DNA of 64,000 bases from NCBI GenBank assembly GCA_027559495.1, contig JAMXSV010000017.1, positions 1,984,001-2,048,000 of the forward strand, given 5' to 3'. Position numbers and translations under genes: made by a program. The DNA comes from Aurifilum marmelostoma. Taxonomy: Eukaryota; Ascomycota; Sordariomycetes; Diaporthales; Cryphonectriaceae. Positions 12,489 to 25,700 of this stretch are shown piece by piece. Position 1 is the stretch's first letter. Each line of letters opens with the position of its first letter. Under the pieces are notes generated by a model that did not search any database, was not told where the DNA came from, and saw nothing but the letters and a program-made list of their open reading frames with translations.

Positions 12489-15400
12489 AGCTCATGTTGA
12501 CGGGTCGTACTTCCAAATGGGTTTCCTTTTCCCTGTGGGTCGTGAAGGGGTCGGGTCGGGACAGACCAAACACAACAGAAGAAAAAGGAAATCAGATCCA
12601 AGCAGATGGCACCATAGAGAGAAAGACAGACACGGAGAGATCCTGGAAATCCTGGAAGGAGAAAACCTGCGGAGACCAAAATTTGGTTGTGTTGACGATA
12701 ATCTGTACGTATGTCCTGTTTCCTAGGGAGGTCCAGAAGAGGGGGGACTTGCGAACAATCGAGGTGACAGTCCTGTACGCAAGGAAAGGCCAGGTCAAAC
12801 GAGGAACAATACAGACAAATCTGTAGTAGATATGTCTTGGGGAGAAAAGGACAGCTTGCGGTGAGACCTAAGTGTTGATGAGAGATGATGGAGGAGGAAA
12901 CCGTCCTGATGATTTGTATACATAAGAGAAAGGTGGTCGTATGAAGACATGCAGATGAAGGGCCTCGCTGATACATATCTGGTCCAGCTGGGGGGTGGGC
13001 ATGGCGAGACAGGCACCCTGGGAGGAGACTGAAGATGGCCAGGACTCATGGTACGATGGTACTTGGAATGGCAAAAGGTACGTACCCAAGTACAGACGTA
13101 CATTCTCGTTTTCGATGCGTGGCCCATGTCGCATGCGGCATGGATACCTAGACCGCGGAGGGACCCCCTGCTCCATACATAACTAGAGTCCTTCAGGAAT
13201 GCTGAGTGGGTGTGTCCTGGTGGTGGGTCTGTTATTGTTGCTCAGAGCGGATGCTCTTGACCCACACCCCCCTTGTCAGGGTGTGAACCCATGGATGGAG
13301 CCTTAGTATAATACTATCCACACGGGTGTGTCTGGTCTGTGCGGACATTTCCTACACCGGGGAGATCGGCACAACAGCACAGTGAGGTCGCGGGAGGGTG
13401 GTGCTGGCGTCATCCTACTGTAGGGGCCAGAGATGGACAGAAACACCCAGTCCAACAAGCCACCAAAGCGCGTCTGCCATCTTGTGCACGAAAACGGCAT
13501 GCTTCCCAGACGATACTCGTTGCTCGTCCCTCCCCCTCCCTCCCAAGCCGCCCGCCCCGCGAGAATGAAGGTGGCGATCGCACGGGTGCTGCATTCGGAT
13601 GCTGCAGAGGCAGCCTCATGGCCACTCAGACGGCTCGGTGCCTGTGCTCACTCGGTAACGGGCTATTCTTTGACAACCAGCTGATATGCGCCCTTCTTTG
13701 CCGCCCTGCTAGCGGTCAGGTTTTGCAAAATAAGCCCAGATGAGTCGTCTCGCCCTGGCATGCTGGGCCGTGTATGGCCAGCTCTCCTCTGCAGCCACTA
13801 ATCGGCCGTGCTGTTTAGAACAACATGACGCGCGGGGCAAAATATGACCACTGCGATCCATACTACTGTGTCGCATGGCAAGGCGAGGAGAAAGAGGGTC
13901 TTGGGGAATGCTTCTGAGCCATGGTCTCGCCCCCCCCCTTCAGTGAGACAACTGGTTGGACATGAGTGTTTCTGCCACCTCAGACCGCTGACACAGCTAT
14001 CAAAGCGGCATGCCAAACAGGTGGGTATTTGTTATGACATGAAATTGTTGTGACACAAGCGAAAGGCCAGGCGGAGAGAGAGGTGGCCAGTTGCCCAGGC
14101 CACCGTCGGCTGGTGATGACAAGTGGCCAAAAAGTGGCCTCTCTCATTGCAGTTCTTCCGGATGTCCCGCGTCTCGGGTTCCATGAAGACTGTGAACAGC
14201 GTGACCATGGAAGACGTAGCCATCACCTAGACGCCCTCCGCGAGCTATATTGATTTCAGAGCCACCATATGCTCTTCTCGTGCCTGCGATGCTGGACGTC
14301 TCTCTGTGTTGTCGCTGAGGAGGGGCGCACGGCGGCCTGTGCACAGCACTGCTTCCGGAACATCGTGTGCGCTGGATGCTCTAGAGCCAAATCTAGGATA
14401 GTGCACAACGGCCTGGTTCTGGAAGAACAGGCCGTCGATCTTTGTGGGAGTAATCTCTCGCCAATCAATACCATCTATCGCATCGGACATTTTTGGCCTC
14501 TCAAGTTTAGCTACCAGCGTCAGATACAACGCAGCCAATGCTCGCGTAACAGCCTCGTGATGAGCAGGACTGCCAGGAGTATCCTAGTCCCGCAGGATGC
14601 CGAGGGCAAGGCAGGGGGTGTGGGTGAGCAGCAGGGATGACAAAATTGAGGCTGTCTTGGTGTGTTGGTTGCTGACACTGTCTGGGCCGCATCTGGACGG
14701 GCGAGAAGAGCAAAATGGGTGGGAACACAGCAAGGCCCTAGCCCCCGTGGCCCCCTCCCCTGCCTGAGGGAGTTTCGAGTGACGCTGGCTTGGTGTGCCA
14801 ATCAATTATGCGTCTGCCCATCTTAATTAGAAGGGCTGTTGCTCACTGGACCCTGGCACACAGGAGGACATCGACCCCGTGTTTGGTCGCCACGGCCGCC
14901 TCGTGTCACGGACAAAGTTGGTGTGGGTGGAGCCGGCAGGGATCGCAATGGAGAGCGTCAATTCGACAGCCTGTGAGTCAATGAATCGATTGAACGGGTG
15001 GGTAAAGGAATACCGTCCAGTTGGATGAAGCGGATTCTTTGGCGCCGCAGTAGAGCTGCAGAAGGCTGCAAGACAACAAGACTAAGCTGCCGCCACTGGT
15101 GTCGTCGAAGCCCACATGGACCACTCAGATCGCGCCCTCCCCCCTCCTGATCCTCTGTTTCCCACGCCTATTTGTCTCCTCTCGGCAGGACTGTGGTGCA
15201 TTCCTCCTCATGATGTGCCAAGATTGGTGCACGGCTCTGACGGTGTGAGAGGGTTGACCAATGGACATCGAGAGTAGAGTGGGCCGTGGCCAGCAATTTG
15301 TCCGAGGGTTGCATCCCCGCCTCATATTGCATCGCCAGCATGGCAAGTTCGCTTGGTGGGAACGAAGTGGGGACCAGGTCAGAGATCTGGAAATGATATC

Positions 15401-18400
15401 CCAATCTTTTCTTGGAAGGGCCAATGAGAGATCGAGTGAGGTGGCTGGTCCCAGAGTGTATGAATTGCGATGGTTGGTGTTGATCTCGCCAGAGCAAGAA
15501 ATTTCGACAGGATGGGTGGTGTGTTGGGCAAAACAAAGTGCCCACCACCTTCTCCTGCGTCTTCCTCTCTCTGTCTCTCCTTCCCATTGCTGGGTCTATT
15601 GGGGAGGCAGGAGGGCTTTGGATCTAGGGTTCGGGGTCTTTCCCCACGGGTCCATTTGTATATAGCTTCACCATACTATATCACCCACCGCCGTCCAGTA
15701 AGAATCTCGGATGGGCGGTCAAGCCACAATACAATCTCCAGCCACACAAAGCACGGATGTGGCGTTTGTGCTCAAAATCGGGCAGGAGCCATGGGGGATG
15801 GTTGTCGCAATCTCGGGGGGCCGTGCGTTTTGGACGTCTACCTCCGGAATTACCTCGCTGCAACCCCTCATCTCAACGACTCAACTACCCAAAGGCCGCG
15901 AGTGGCCGTTCATTTGCATACAATAGTCGCTGTGGTAGTCTAGGTTTGCTAAGCCACAAACACCACCTTGTAATTTTACTAATGAAATTACAGCCGCCAA
16001 TCTGGAATCTTCGAGACCATGTTTTGGCTGCAATCGATTTTCCCCCCTTCCTTCCTTTTCATTAACCAGTGAGGTCTACGATGGGGCCTCATGACGATCC
16101 GGCATTACGAGCTTCACGTGCAAGGCGCATCATTCCCGATCGCTCATGGCCAATCAGCCTGTTCCTTGGAAGGGAAGGGGTGGTTACAATGGCGGTTCCA
16201 AATACTATGATATTGCATACAGTGGCCACATGTACTGTATGTGCTACGTCTAATTTTTCGTCGTGGTGGTGATAATGATGACGAGGGGTAGGAAGATCAA
16301 CATTGAGTGGCAATTGAATTATACTGTATGTACTATTGCAGTGGACTGTTGGGCGGCAGGCCGCTGCCCCAGCAGCCCAGGTCAACCCGGAGCAGGTCTG
16401 GAGAGCTGAAACCGGCCCATCTCATTCGTGATTGCACTCTCGTGAACGAGACGACAACGACCGCCGCTGACGTCTGACGCTTTTTTTGACCTTGGACCAG
16501 GTGGGTTGAGGAGGCCCAGACAACGCCAATGCCGCGACCACAAAGCATAATCTCGCAGACCCCTCCCCTCCTAATCATCTAGGGTCGTACTTCTGCATTA
16601 CGACACTGCACAAGCTCTGCAGGCTCATAGGGAAGGATGATCATGGTTTTCTTAGGAAGCTCGTCTGAGCTCTCGACGTATGAGGTCCTGACGATCTGGA
16701 GTGTCGAGCAGGATAGGGCGCACATCGCGCCAACAGCAGACAGTATGAATGATTGGGCCCCCAAATTATCGTTTCTATTTTTCACCCACCCACATCCGTA
16801 AGGGGAAGATCGTGCAGAGACCTGTTTCGCGACTTGGGGGCCCTAGGGAGCCATCAAAGCTTGTCATGCTGTCATGGTCCTATCTCGAGCTGCCTGTTCC
16901 GAACGTACGGTGGCAGCCGGAGTTCGACACCCCAAGCACCTTCATGCAGTCAAGATTGATCTACTAGATTCTTTTTTTCCTTCCTTCCCTCTCTTGGTGT
17001 GATAACCATAGCCGGCTGCTCGTTGGGTCTCCCGAGGCCCTTGTTGATAGTCATGCACGTGGATCGTTATCGCTGCTGGTTGAAGTTTTGAACAAAGCGA
17101 TGAAGCCACAAAAAGAGTCAGGTTTAGCTGGCGACAAGGGATCGCGACAGCTGTTTTCGTCGAAACTATCATAGTATACTTTCGGACGACTCGGAAACCT
17201 AAACCTCCGCTCTTGGTTCGTCGCGGACCCGGGACCAGGCTCTCTGGTTCTCTTACACCTTGGCTAGCCTGATATGCTCCCGCAGCACACGGCTTTATTC
17301 TGCCAGAAAGAAAAAGGAGCCTGACTATCAGATGACCACCAAACAGACAAGACACACACACCCACACCTCTTACAGGGCAGGTGTGATTGATGGTTGGCT
17401 AGGGTTGAGATGTCGGATTTTTATCTTTCTGGGAGGTTTTCGTCTGATGTCCATGCCCACTCCCCACATGTCTCTGTGCGTCTTTGCTGAGAACAGCCTC
17501 AGCAAGTACGATTTAGCATCAACGAGTGATACCAATCTGTGACGCAAAGATTCTGTTCTCTTTTTCCCGCCGCCGGGGCCTTGCCCACACCGTGCACTGA
17601 CCCGGCGTGTTCTCCAGGGGAGGCCCGCAGCTCTGGGTAGTGGTAGAGCCACTACGTTGGTGCCCGTCTTGGCTTTGCGCTGCGTCATGCTATACAGCAC
17701 AGACTGGTTTCTTTGTGCCAAGGGACACCGGTTGGACTCGGCCTCTGTACTATGTAGCACTGCCCCTACTATCACTGTAAGCATACCTTGACTTCTTTCG
17801 TGTGCTTCTCTATTCTATTCCCCCTCCCCCCCTTTCATGTCTCCATCTCGTTTCCCACAATTCTAAGATAATAGTAGTAATACTAGTAAGAAACGATCTA
17901 TATGTGCGCAAGAGTGACAGTACCCGCCGGGGGACCTGCAAGCCATCCCGGCCCCACCTTACTACTCAGCCTTGATATTGTAGACACGAGGGCCAATCAC
18001 TCTATTCGAGGTGCTACTACTATTGTTCCGGTGAACCTGTTTTCCTTTTCATTCGGGCGGGCCACCCATGTGCTGCCCCTGTCATGCCGCGCATCGGGGA
18101 AAGGCCCCTCTTCTAGGCGTCTCGCCCCGTTGTTATCGATATCAAAGGTCCTCCGCATTCCTCGAGGTTGAAACAGACCCTGGAGTAGGGGTGGTGGACT
18201 GAAGGGCTTGCCCCTCCTCAGATTCATGCTGCCATGCATGATGCTGATTGCTTTGCCCTTCACCCCCATCCCTCTGCTCACCTCCCCTGCTGATCATCAC
18301 TGCCGCTGACGACGACAAGCGACAAAGAATCATCCGAACCAAGAAAAGCGACGGCGGTGAACGGCAGGGCGGCGCATAAAGAACATCATGTCACAGGACA

Positions 18401-19377
18401 AGACAGTGGCGTTCCGAGTAGTCATAGCTTGCATCTTTCCTTTTCCGAATCAAATCGGCAGTCGAGAGCTTGTGTTGGAACAAGGTCCAAGGTCCGATCT
18501 CCATTCTCTCTCTCTATCACATGGCAGATCTCTTTTTTTCTGATGCACGGATTCTCAACGGATCCTGGAGGGCGCTGTGCCTCATTTCTTGTTGCCTCAG
18601 TGGGACCCTTTCTCTCCTCGTGAGATCTTCCAGCTCTCAACGTGAGGCGCAGGGTGGGCTGGCTGGCAGGCATGATGTCAAGGGCCGGGGGAGGGGGGGC
18701 GAGGGGCCGATCGTTGTTAAGCGAAGGTCGCAGGGACTCATTGTTAGGTATGCGCGCAATCAATAACGATCCTCCTATCTGGGAGGGCAAAAGAAGAGCA
18801 CACGAGGCTTCCTGTTCTTGAGATCACCCATCACCCACTCCTGCAATTTAGAGGTCATGTTACCACGACCAAGGGCTGATTGGCTGTGTGACAGCCTTGG
18901 ACGGAATGGGAAGGGAGAGCCCGAGAATCTCGATTATCTCTGAAGGAAGAAAAAAAGTTTCTTGCATGGCAGCTGCGCCTTCAAAGAGAGAGAGAAAAGT
19001 GAAAGAAAGCACCCCACCCTCCATCACTGCGGTCCATCCATCCATCCATTCAATCCACCAACCCTTTCAGCAAAAATGCTCCACACACCACCATGCCGCG
19101 ACAGCGTTTCGTTTCCGAAGCCAGAAGGATCTTGATGATCCCGAATCCCAACATCGATTTTTAGATGTGGTCCGAGCGGGTTTCTGGTGTTCGGTTGCAT
19201 TCATCCATTCATGCCTTTGGTCTCTATGCCAAGTAGTTACCATGGTAGTACTAGCAGTCCCACTTTCTTTCTTCTGCAGGCTGCAAGGAGAAACGGCTCG
19301 GCCTGCATGAAGCGGAAGAATCGAGTAGCGTGGTGGTGGGTGGATGGGTGGGTGGATGGGCTGATTAATTTGTGGCT

Positions 19378-19413
<36 letters not shown>
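19378..19413. repeat. (ATC)12 trinucleotide microsatellite
   Basis: Twelve uninterrupted ATC units, followed 16 bases later by an A-rich run (about 19,430-19,443). Non-coding. Confidence 0.95.
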
Positions 19414-19414
<1 letters not shown>

Positions 19415-20091
19415 CCAGGACAAGAAAAGAAAAAAAAAAAAAACATGCTCTCACCAGAGGTCTCTGAGGAGAGGTAGCGCTAGGAGCGAGTGAAGCACCG
19501 ACCACGCGGGCTCCCGTGGTCTCGAATCTCGATGGCGGCCGACCCATCACGCCAACGTTTACACCACCATCTCGTGGTGGTGGCCGCTATGAGCTAAGAG
19601 CAGCCTGGCGATCACCAAGCAAGAGAGACTAGTACTGCACCTAGTAAGGAGGCGTCCTGCGCTTACAGAGTGAGTAGTAATATGACCATCTTGTAGTGTC
19701 GGAGTGTTTTACTAAGTAGTAGTAGTAGTATGCACAGTAGTAGCGCTGGCAAGGAAAAGGAAAATGAACGCTCTCACCTGGCAGCCTGGCCACTGGCGAC
19801 CATGGGTACGGGTTACCAGTGGACCTATCACATCCATCCGGCCTAGCCAAAAGAACGACCGACTTTGGTGATGAGGCGTCTCGGTGGAAACTCAAAATGT
19901 AATTTGACTTCATCTGTGCAAAACCGCCCCAGGCACTCTGGAGGGAGAGAGATGGACACAGACCCCATCACCGTCGTATCAGGAACTTCGGACGGCTTCA
20001 TGTTACTCGGCCAGCTCAGCTCCGAACGACGCTGCTCCCAAGCGGCTGATAAACTTGAACGCCATGTCATGCATTTAGACTTTGGTGTTGC

Positions 20092-20112
20092 TTTTTTTTT
20101 TTTTTTTTTTTT
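20092..20112. repeat. T21 homopolymer
   Basis: Uninterrupted run of 21 T in the gene-free interval. Confidence 0.95.
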
Positions 20113-20468
20113 CCATCCTTGCACCTTCGCTGCGCATTGGCCTCCCATGGCCCTGCACGCACCAGCAGTTCCCCCTCCTTCAGCAGCAGCGGTGAGAGAG
20201 GGTCCGAGACAAAGTGCAACTTCTCAGCCTCTCTGTTTCTGTCTCTTTTTTTTCACTAACGATGCCTCCCAGCGGCCAATCAGATCATCAAGGGACCCCG
20301 AAGGATCCAGCGAACCAGCCTTGTCCACATGTCTATGTCTCAGACCGGGCGCAGCCGCCTATGGCACCTTTTGGAACTACCATAGGTGGTCTCACGCTTT
20401 TCTCGTCTTTTCGCCCGACTGTTTACCGCCGTGCGTTGATTCAGACCTTCATCACCCTGAGCCGTCGC

Positions 20469-20496
20469 CACACACACACACACACACACACACACA
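20469..20496. repeat. (CA)14 dinucleotide microsatellite
   Basis: Fourteen uninterrupted CA units in non-coding sequence. Confidence 0.95.
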
Positions 20497-21480
20497 AGAC
20501 CCTCGTCCACCTCTCATCCCTGGTGATTCGTGGAATAAAGGGAAAAGAAGAGAAAAGAGTGAAATAAATTGCATGTTTTCGTCCAATCTACTGCAGCTGG
20601 CCGATCTTCATGGTTCGACGGATACTGACGTTGGTAAGCAGCCACAATTACCACCATGCCTGCAAAGAGGTAGGGCGTGCCGTCGAATAGAGTCTGTCAA
20701 CTGGATGAGCTGATCGTTCCTGGCCGGTACGGTAGCTGCGGGCGATTCGCGAAGCGAAGAGCTGCCGTTGGACAGGTCTCGTGATGTGTTGTCCATCCTC
20801 GGCTTCTTTGTGTCCATCCGTCTCATCTCGCCCCCTCTTCTCGGTGTGGCCCAGCCTCGCGGGGACCCTTGATTATTGCACTACCAAGCCGTGCATGCAT
20901 CACTGAGCCCTTGTCCGCGGCTCAAGATTCGCTTTGACAGCTTTCGCTTTCTTCTGGTGGCTCCCACAGCCTGCCGCTCATGGCGGAGGATCAGAGATAT
21001 GATCCAGCGGGAAGTGATGCGACGTTAGCACTTGGAGTTCTCGCGCACCATTCGGCGAGGGATACGCCGACAAAGGACTGTTGCAATGGTGGTGGTTCTT
21101 TGTCTGTCCCCCCCTCCCTGTGCATCATCATTTCTTTTCCTTGTCCTTTCGTCCCACGTCCCCCCTATGGTGTGTGTGCCAGTGTCCCCCAGGTTAGACC
21201 AAAAAACCCATTCCGAGCCGAAAGCCTGTGCAAAAGCGTATCTTTTTCGCCTCATCTTCGAAATCGTCACAATGCGTAAAACGTCACACAGACAAGCCAC
21301 TAAGCAGCTCTTCTCACCTTTGGGGTGTGTATACCTGTAGCTGCGGAACTTTCTATACTTCAGGTTTGTAAGATGGGGTCCGAATCGATAGCGTGCTCCA
21401 TGATTATGCAGACAGATGTATTGTTGGATAAGCTGATTTCATCCGATCTGCTTGAAGGATGACGACCGGGAAAAAGGGAG

Positions 21481-21494
21481 GGGGGGGGGGGGGG
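21481..21494. repeat. G14 homopolymer
   Basis: Fourteen consecutive G, preceded by A/G-rich sequence. Confidence 0.9.
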
Positions 21495-22175
21495 CAGCAC
21501 GGGAACACCAAGAGATGCGTTAAATCTGTGAACTTGGTGACAGCAAAAGTGCCAGATTACGTCCTGATTTCAGACCCGAGGGCGCACAATGGTGAGTCGC
21601 GTGACCAATGGTCCCTGCGGCGTCTCAGCTTGTCCTTTGAGGCACAGGCAAACACTCCTAGATCACAGGCATTGCCTGTTTGCGTTCCAGCTGGGCGGGC
21701 CTCCTTCGCAGACAACCATGATCCCATGGTGGCTCGATACTGCCCTGGTAGTACCTTGATGAGTAGAGGAAGATGATGACGGCTGTCAACATTTTTCGAG
21801 CCTCGTGATGTGCACATGTCATTCACTGCCCTTCAACCACCCGGTCACCCCAATCTCGGCTCTCCTCTCGACCACTCTTGCAAGCTGCTGCACATAGCCG
21901 CCCAATCGTTGTAGGTCCACCGGTATGTTGACCTGAGCAAGTGCTGATGCCACCCGCATCTGCTCTGGATGCGGCTGCGCGCAGCAACCTAGCTATCACA
22001 CAAGACGTGCACTTGTATACGCCACGGGTCGTTTCGTGTAGGCCAGTGCATCGTGATACAGGACGGTGAACGCCGGCTACTTTGACATGTTGATAGCCAT
22101 CGGATCAAAGAGAACGCGGACATCACTCCGCGTGTGACCACATTTTATTTTGTGACATCTTTACTCAACTCAGTG

Positions 22176-22197
22176 TTTTTTTTTTTTTTTTTTTTTT
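22176..22197. repeat. T22 homopolymer
   Basis: Twenty-two consecutive T about 540 bases downstream of the prp4 stop codon. Too far to be read confidently as part of its 3' UTR. Confidence 0.9.
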
Positions 22198-22734
22198 GGA
22201 ACGGTGACCTGCCTGTAGGCACAAGTGCCTTGCCGCTGCGGCGCTGCCTCGGTGTGACGAACTACGTCGCTCTGCTCTAGCCCTACTGTTGGTTTCCGGG
22301 AACCGGTTATGCACGAGTTTGGCCAGATGGTATGAGCTTCATTGGAGGACGCCGGTGACGGTAGCAAATCCACCTGGTCCGTCCTGGTTCATCGCCGCCG
22401 CCGAGATCGCAATGCATATTGATGGCTCCCACGCGGAATGTGACACCGGAGGTGCGTCGGTTGAGACGCTGAGGTGGTAATCCATCTTTTCAAGGCATGA
22501 CATTGTCAAGATATGACGTAGCAGCAACGGGGCATATCGTGAAATTGAACAACACGTATATTCGGGTTCCTGCCTGCGTTTCCAATCTCTGCCGGGACGT
22601 CAAACTGCCAACAAATACTTCTTGCTCCCTGAGGCATTTGAAAATGATAACCTGGTTTCTCTTGGTCTTTCAATCTAGCCAACAACGCGGGACTACGCAA
22701 CACCAGCCTCTAGCCACACGGCCCTGGATTGCAT

Positions 22735-25700
22735 CTATCGCCGTGACGAGGAGCCAATCTTTTCTTGAAAAAATGGGTGACGCAGAGCCTCTGAGGGTGT
22801 GATCCTTTTGTCAGGATTCACAGCTAGGCAGCGGTCCAGCAGGTCGTAGAAATGGTTCAGGTGTCTAGCCTCTGCCTCATTCATGCCACTGGATGCAGCC
22901 ATGAGGCGTGTGCGGAGGTCGCGAGTGGGTTTCACTACGGGTAAAATCCTGACCGTCGTCTAGATGGGTAAGAATCGTGTCAGCGCTTCGCAATCTCTCG
23001 CCCGCATGCTTTGCATCATTGGAATCTTGGGAAGGAATTGGTGCAGCATATGTGATTGGAGAGGGGGGATGCAAGATTTCCGCCATAAGCTCACCGGGCC
23101 ACCTGGACAGGCCGCAGCAGCGAAGGATGATGCATGGTAGTAATGATAATACCAGACACTTGCCATCCTCTGCAGCCACATCGGTGAGCTCAAGGCTCGG
23201 CGCCTGCAGGCTCCATGCGCGCGGTACAGGAATTTCCAGTGACAAGCCATAAGGTCGAATCCTGAAGGTTGTTGCCGGAAAGCCTCTGCGCTCACTTGCA
23301 TGAATTTCGCGCACTTGCTCTGCAATGTCTTTCTGACCGAGCCAAAGGGACATTCTAATCTTTCAGAATAGAAAAAATCCGCCACACTCCGATCAATTCG
23401 CCTCCGATCTGTCGCCAGTTGCGTCGGTCTGGCCCCGAGAGGATTTTGTGAAGAAGGGAAGCGAAATGATGCGACGTACCTTGCCCAGGATCTTGTCTCT
23501 CTCCTGACTGATGAAGTTTCCCATCTCGTCGAAGTGCATTGACCAGAGCGAACCCCGGCGGTAGAGCTTCGTGCTCATCTTGCCTCTGATCTCGATAATT
23601 GCCCGTAGCATCTGGTTGTTGCTGTCGCCAGTGAATAATATCTTGCCGGTATACAGCTCGTACAAGGTGCACCCAATGGACCACATGTCGACAGCATAGT
23701 CGTAGGGTATGCCTAGAATGATCTCGGGAGCCCGATAAAATCTACTGACGAGGTAGGGCGTGACCTCGTTGTGGGCCGTGGCTGCGTCTGACCGATCAAT
23801 GGCAGTTCCCAGATCGCAGATCTTGAGAATGTTTCGCTGTTCATTGACCTGCGATCTTGTCAGCTCGAGCATTGCATTTTGCATCGCAGGGCGAGGCAGA
23901 ACTCACCAGGATATTGTCGGGTTTCAAGTCAGCATGAATGATGCTGCATTTGCGCATGTGACCTAGAGCTAGGAAGATCTGGTGCGCATATGCCTTGGTC
24001 GCAACGAGGTTGATACCGACATTGTTGCCGAACTTCTTCAACACCTCTCTCAAGTTCAAGCTCAGATTTTCGAACGCCATACAGAGATGGCCCTTGTGTT
24101 CGAATGATCGCTCGAATTTGACAATGTGCTTCCTGTTCTCTGGGTCGGCAGAGTTGAGCTTTTGAAGGATGGCGATTTCTGTGAAGCCGCCCTTCTTCAG
24201 CGCATCGTTGTTCCTCATGATCTTGATGGCGACTAGCTTCCTGGTGGTGATGTCTGTTGCGCGCGCCACGCCAGAGAACATTCCCTTTCCAAGGCTGGAC
24301 TGAATCTGGTAGCGACCATTCATTATCTCGCTTGGTCGAAGCTTGTAGTATCCGTCCTTGTCATCGTCCTCAAGCATGCCTCCGCCGGTGTTTCCTTGCA
24401 GCGCGACTGGATCCTCAGTGGGTGCCTTAGCCTTGGACACTGACTTTGGCGCCGCGAGTTTCTCCTCGTCGAAATCCTCAGCAAACATGTCGAAACCATC
24501 ATCGTCCTCTGCTCTACTTGCTTCGGTCGTCTCCATGGGCTCATCATTGCCCTGACCAGCGGCAGTTAGAGATTCACGACGATCCTCACCATGTAGGCCA
24601 ACCACGCCATTGCGCATCTCATCGCGGCGCTCATCCTCACGCATGTCGACAGTCGGGTCATAATCGGCCGCCGATGGACCGTTCTCCTCGGTCGCTTTCG
24701 TCTTGGCATGATGGTTGATCAGGTCGCGATCGTTGGCGATGTCCAGGGATTCTGGGGACATGCTCGCTTCAGCGCGTCCGACAGGTGAAGGCATGTCTGA
24801 ATCATTAGCAATGTCTTGTTTTGGGGTGCTGCGAGGGCTTGGTACTCACCAGAGTTTGGAGTTTGGGGAGTTCTCTGGGGGGAATTGGCCACGGAGTCGG
24901 TATTCGAGTCATTCTTGTTAGCCTGGACAGCCTGAACAAGTAGAGGGGTCGAAGCACGAGACTTTCTAAGGAGTGCCTCCCGACGACGCCTGCGCCGCTC
25001 AATCTCGGCTTCTTCGTCGAGGGGTTTTGGTGCCTCCCAATCATGGTCTGGCTCATCCTTTGTCGCCTTTGAAGCGCCCGGCGAATCGCTGCTTGATGCG
25101 TTAACTGCCGTGCTCTCACGCTGATGGGGTGCGTCGTACTTCAAATGCAAATGCGATGTCTTTTTTGCCATGCGCTCATCCGTAGCACCTTGATCAGATT
25201 TAGCAACGTCTTTGGAAACATCTCTGGCTTCAGCCGCAGGAGGCCGCCGGTCGGCGGTATCATCCCGTACTTGTCTGGCAGTCTGGGCACTGTACTTGAT
25301 AGATGCAGCCTGCTGGCCTTGATGAGACCGGGCAACGCCTTCAGCATCCCGTCGGTTCCGATTGGGTCTTCCCTTTCCATTGTTACGGCCAGCCCGGGAG
25401 GGCGAAGGGCTTCGGGTGCGCGTTCGCTTCTCGGATCGGCCATAGTCGCGGTCGCGATCGTCATATCGAGAGTTGGACGATGGGTAGTCTCGGGAGTCGC
25501 GAAAGCGCTGGTTTGAGGGGCGGTCTAGGTCGTCGTGGGCACCTCGAGAGACTGGGCGGTCTAGGTCCTCGTAGTGGACGCGAAATCGTCGCGGGTCGGG
25601 GCCACCGCGCCTTCCACCTCGACGGTACGAGTCGGAGTCATCATCGCGAGATCTCTTGTAGCCACGAGGCGAACGGGGTCGTCGAGATTGGTGATCGGCA

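Larger units (their letters stand above)
12496..22734. other. 10.2-kb gene-free interval upstream of the kinase and downstream of prp4
   Basis: No ORF here looks real. The longest (19,865-20,713 +) is an accidental frame running through a poly-T tract and a CA repeat. The kinase 5' leader is probably in the first several hundred bases after 12,496, which are C/T-rich in the sense direction. A perfect 7-bp hairpin stem (GACCACG/CGTGGTC, 8-nt loop) occurs near 19,499-19,520. Microsatellites are concentrated in the 19.3-22.2 kb part and are listed separately. The interval would hold the whole promoter of the kinase, plus the 3' flank of prp4. Confidence 0.6.

Noticed and set aside
19865..20713. 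282-codon plus-strand ORF
   Set aside because: It runs through a T21 tract and a (CA)14 repeat, encoding Phe and His-Thr runs, has no domain and lies in a gene-free interval; a chance frame.
22877..23353. Separate gene inside the third intron of prp4
   Set aside because: The open frame starts inside the intron, overlaps the last prp4 exon out of frame and resembles no known protein; noted instead as a feature of the long intron.
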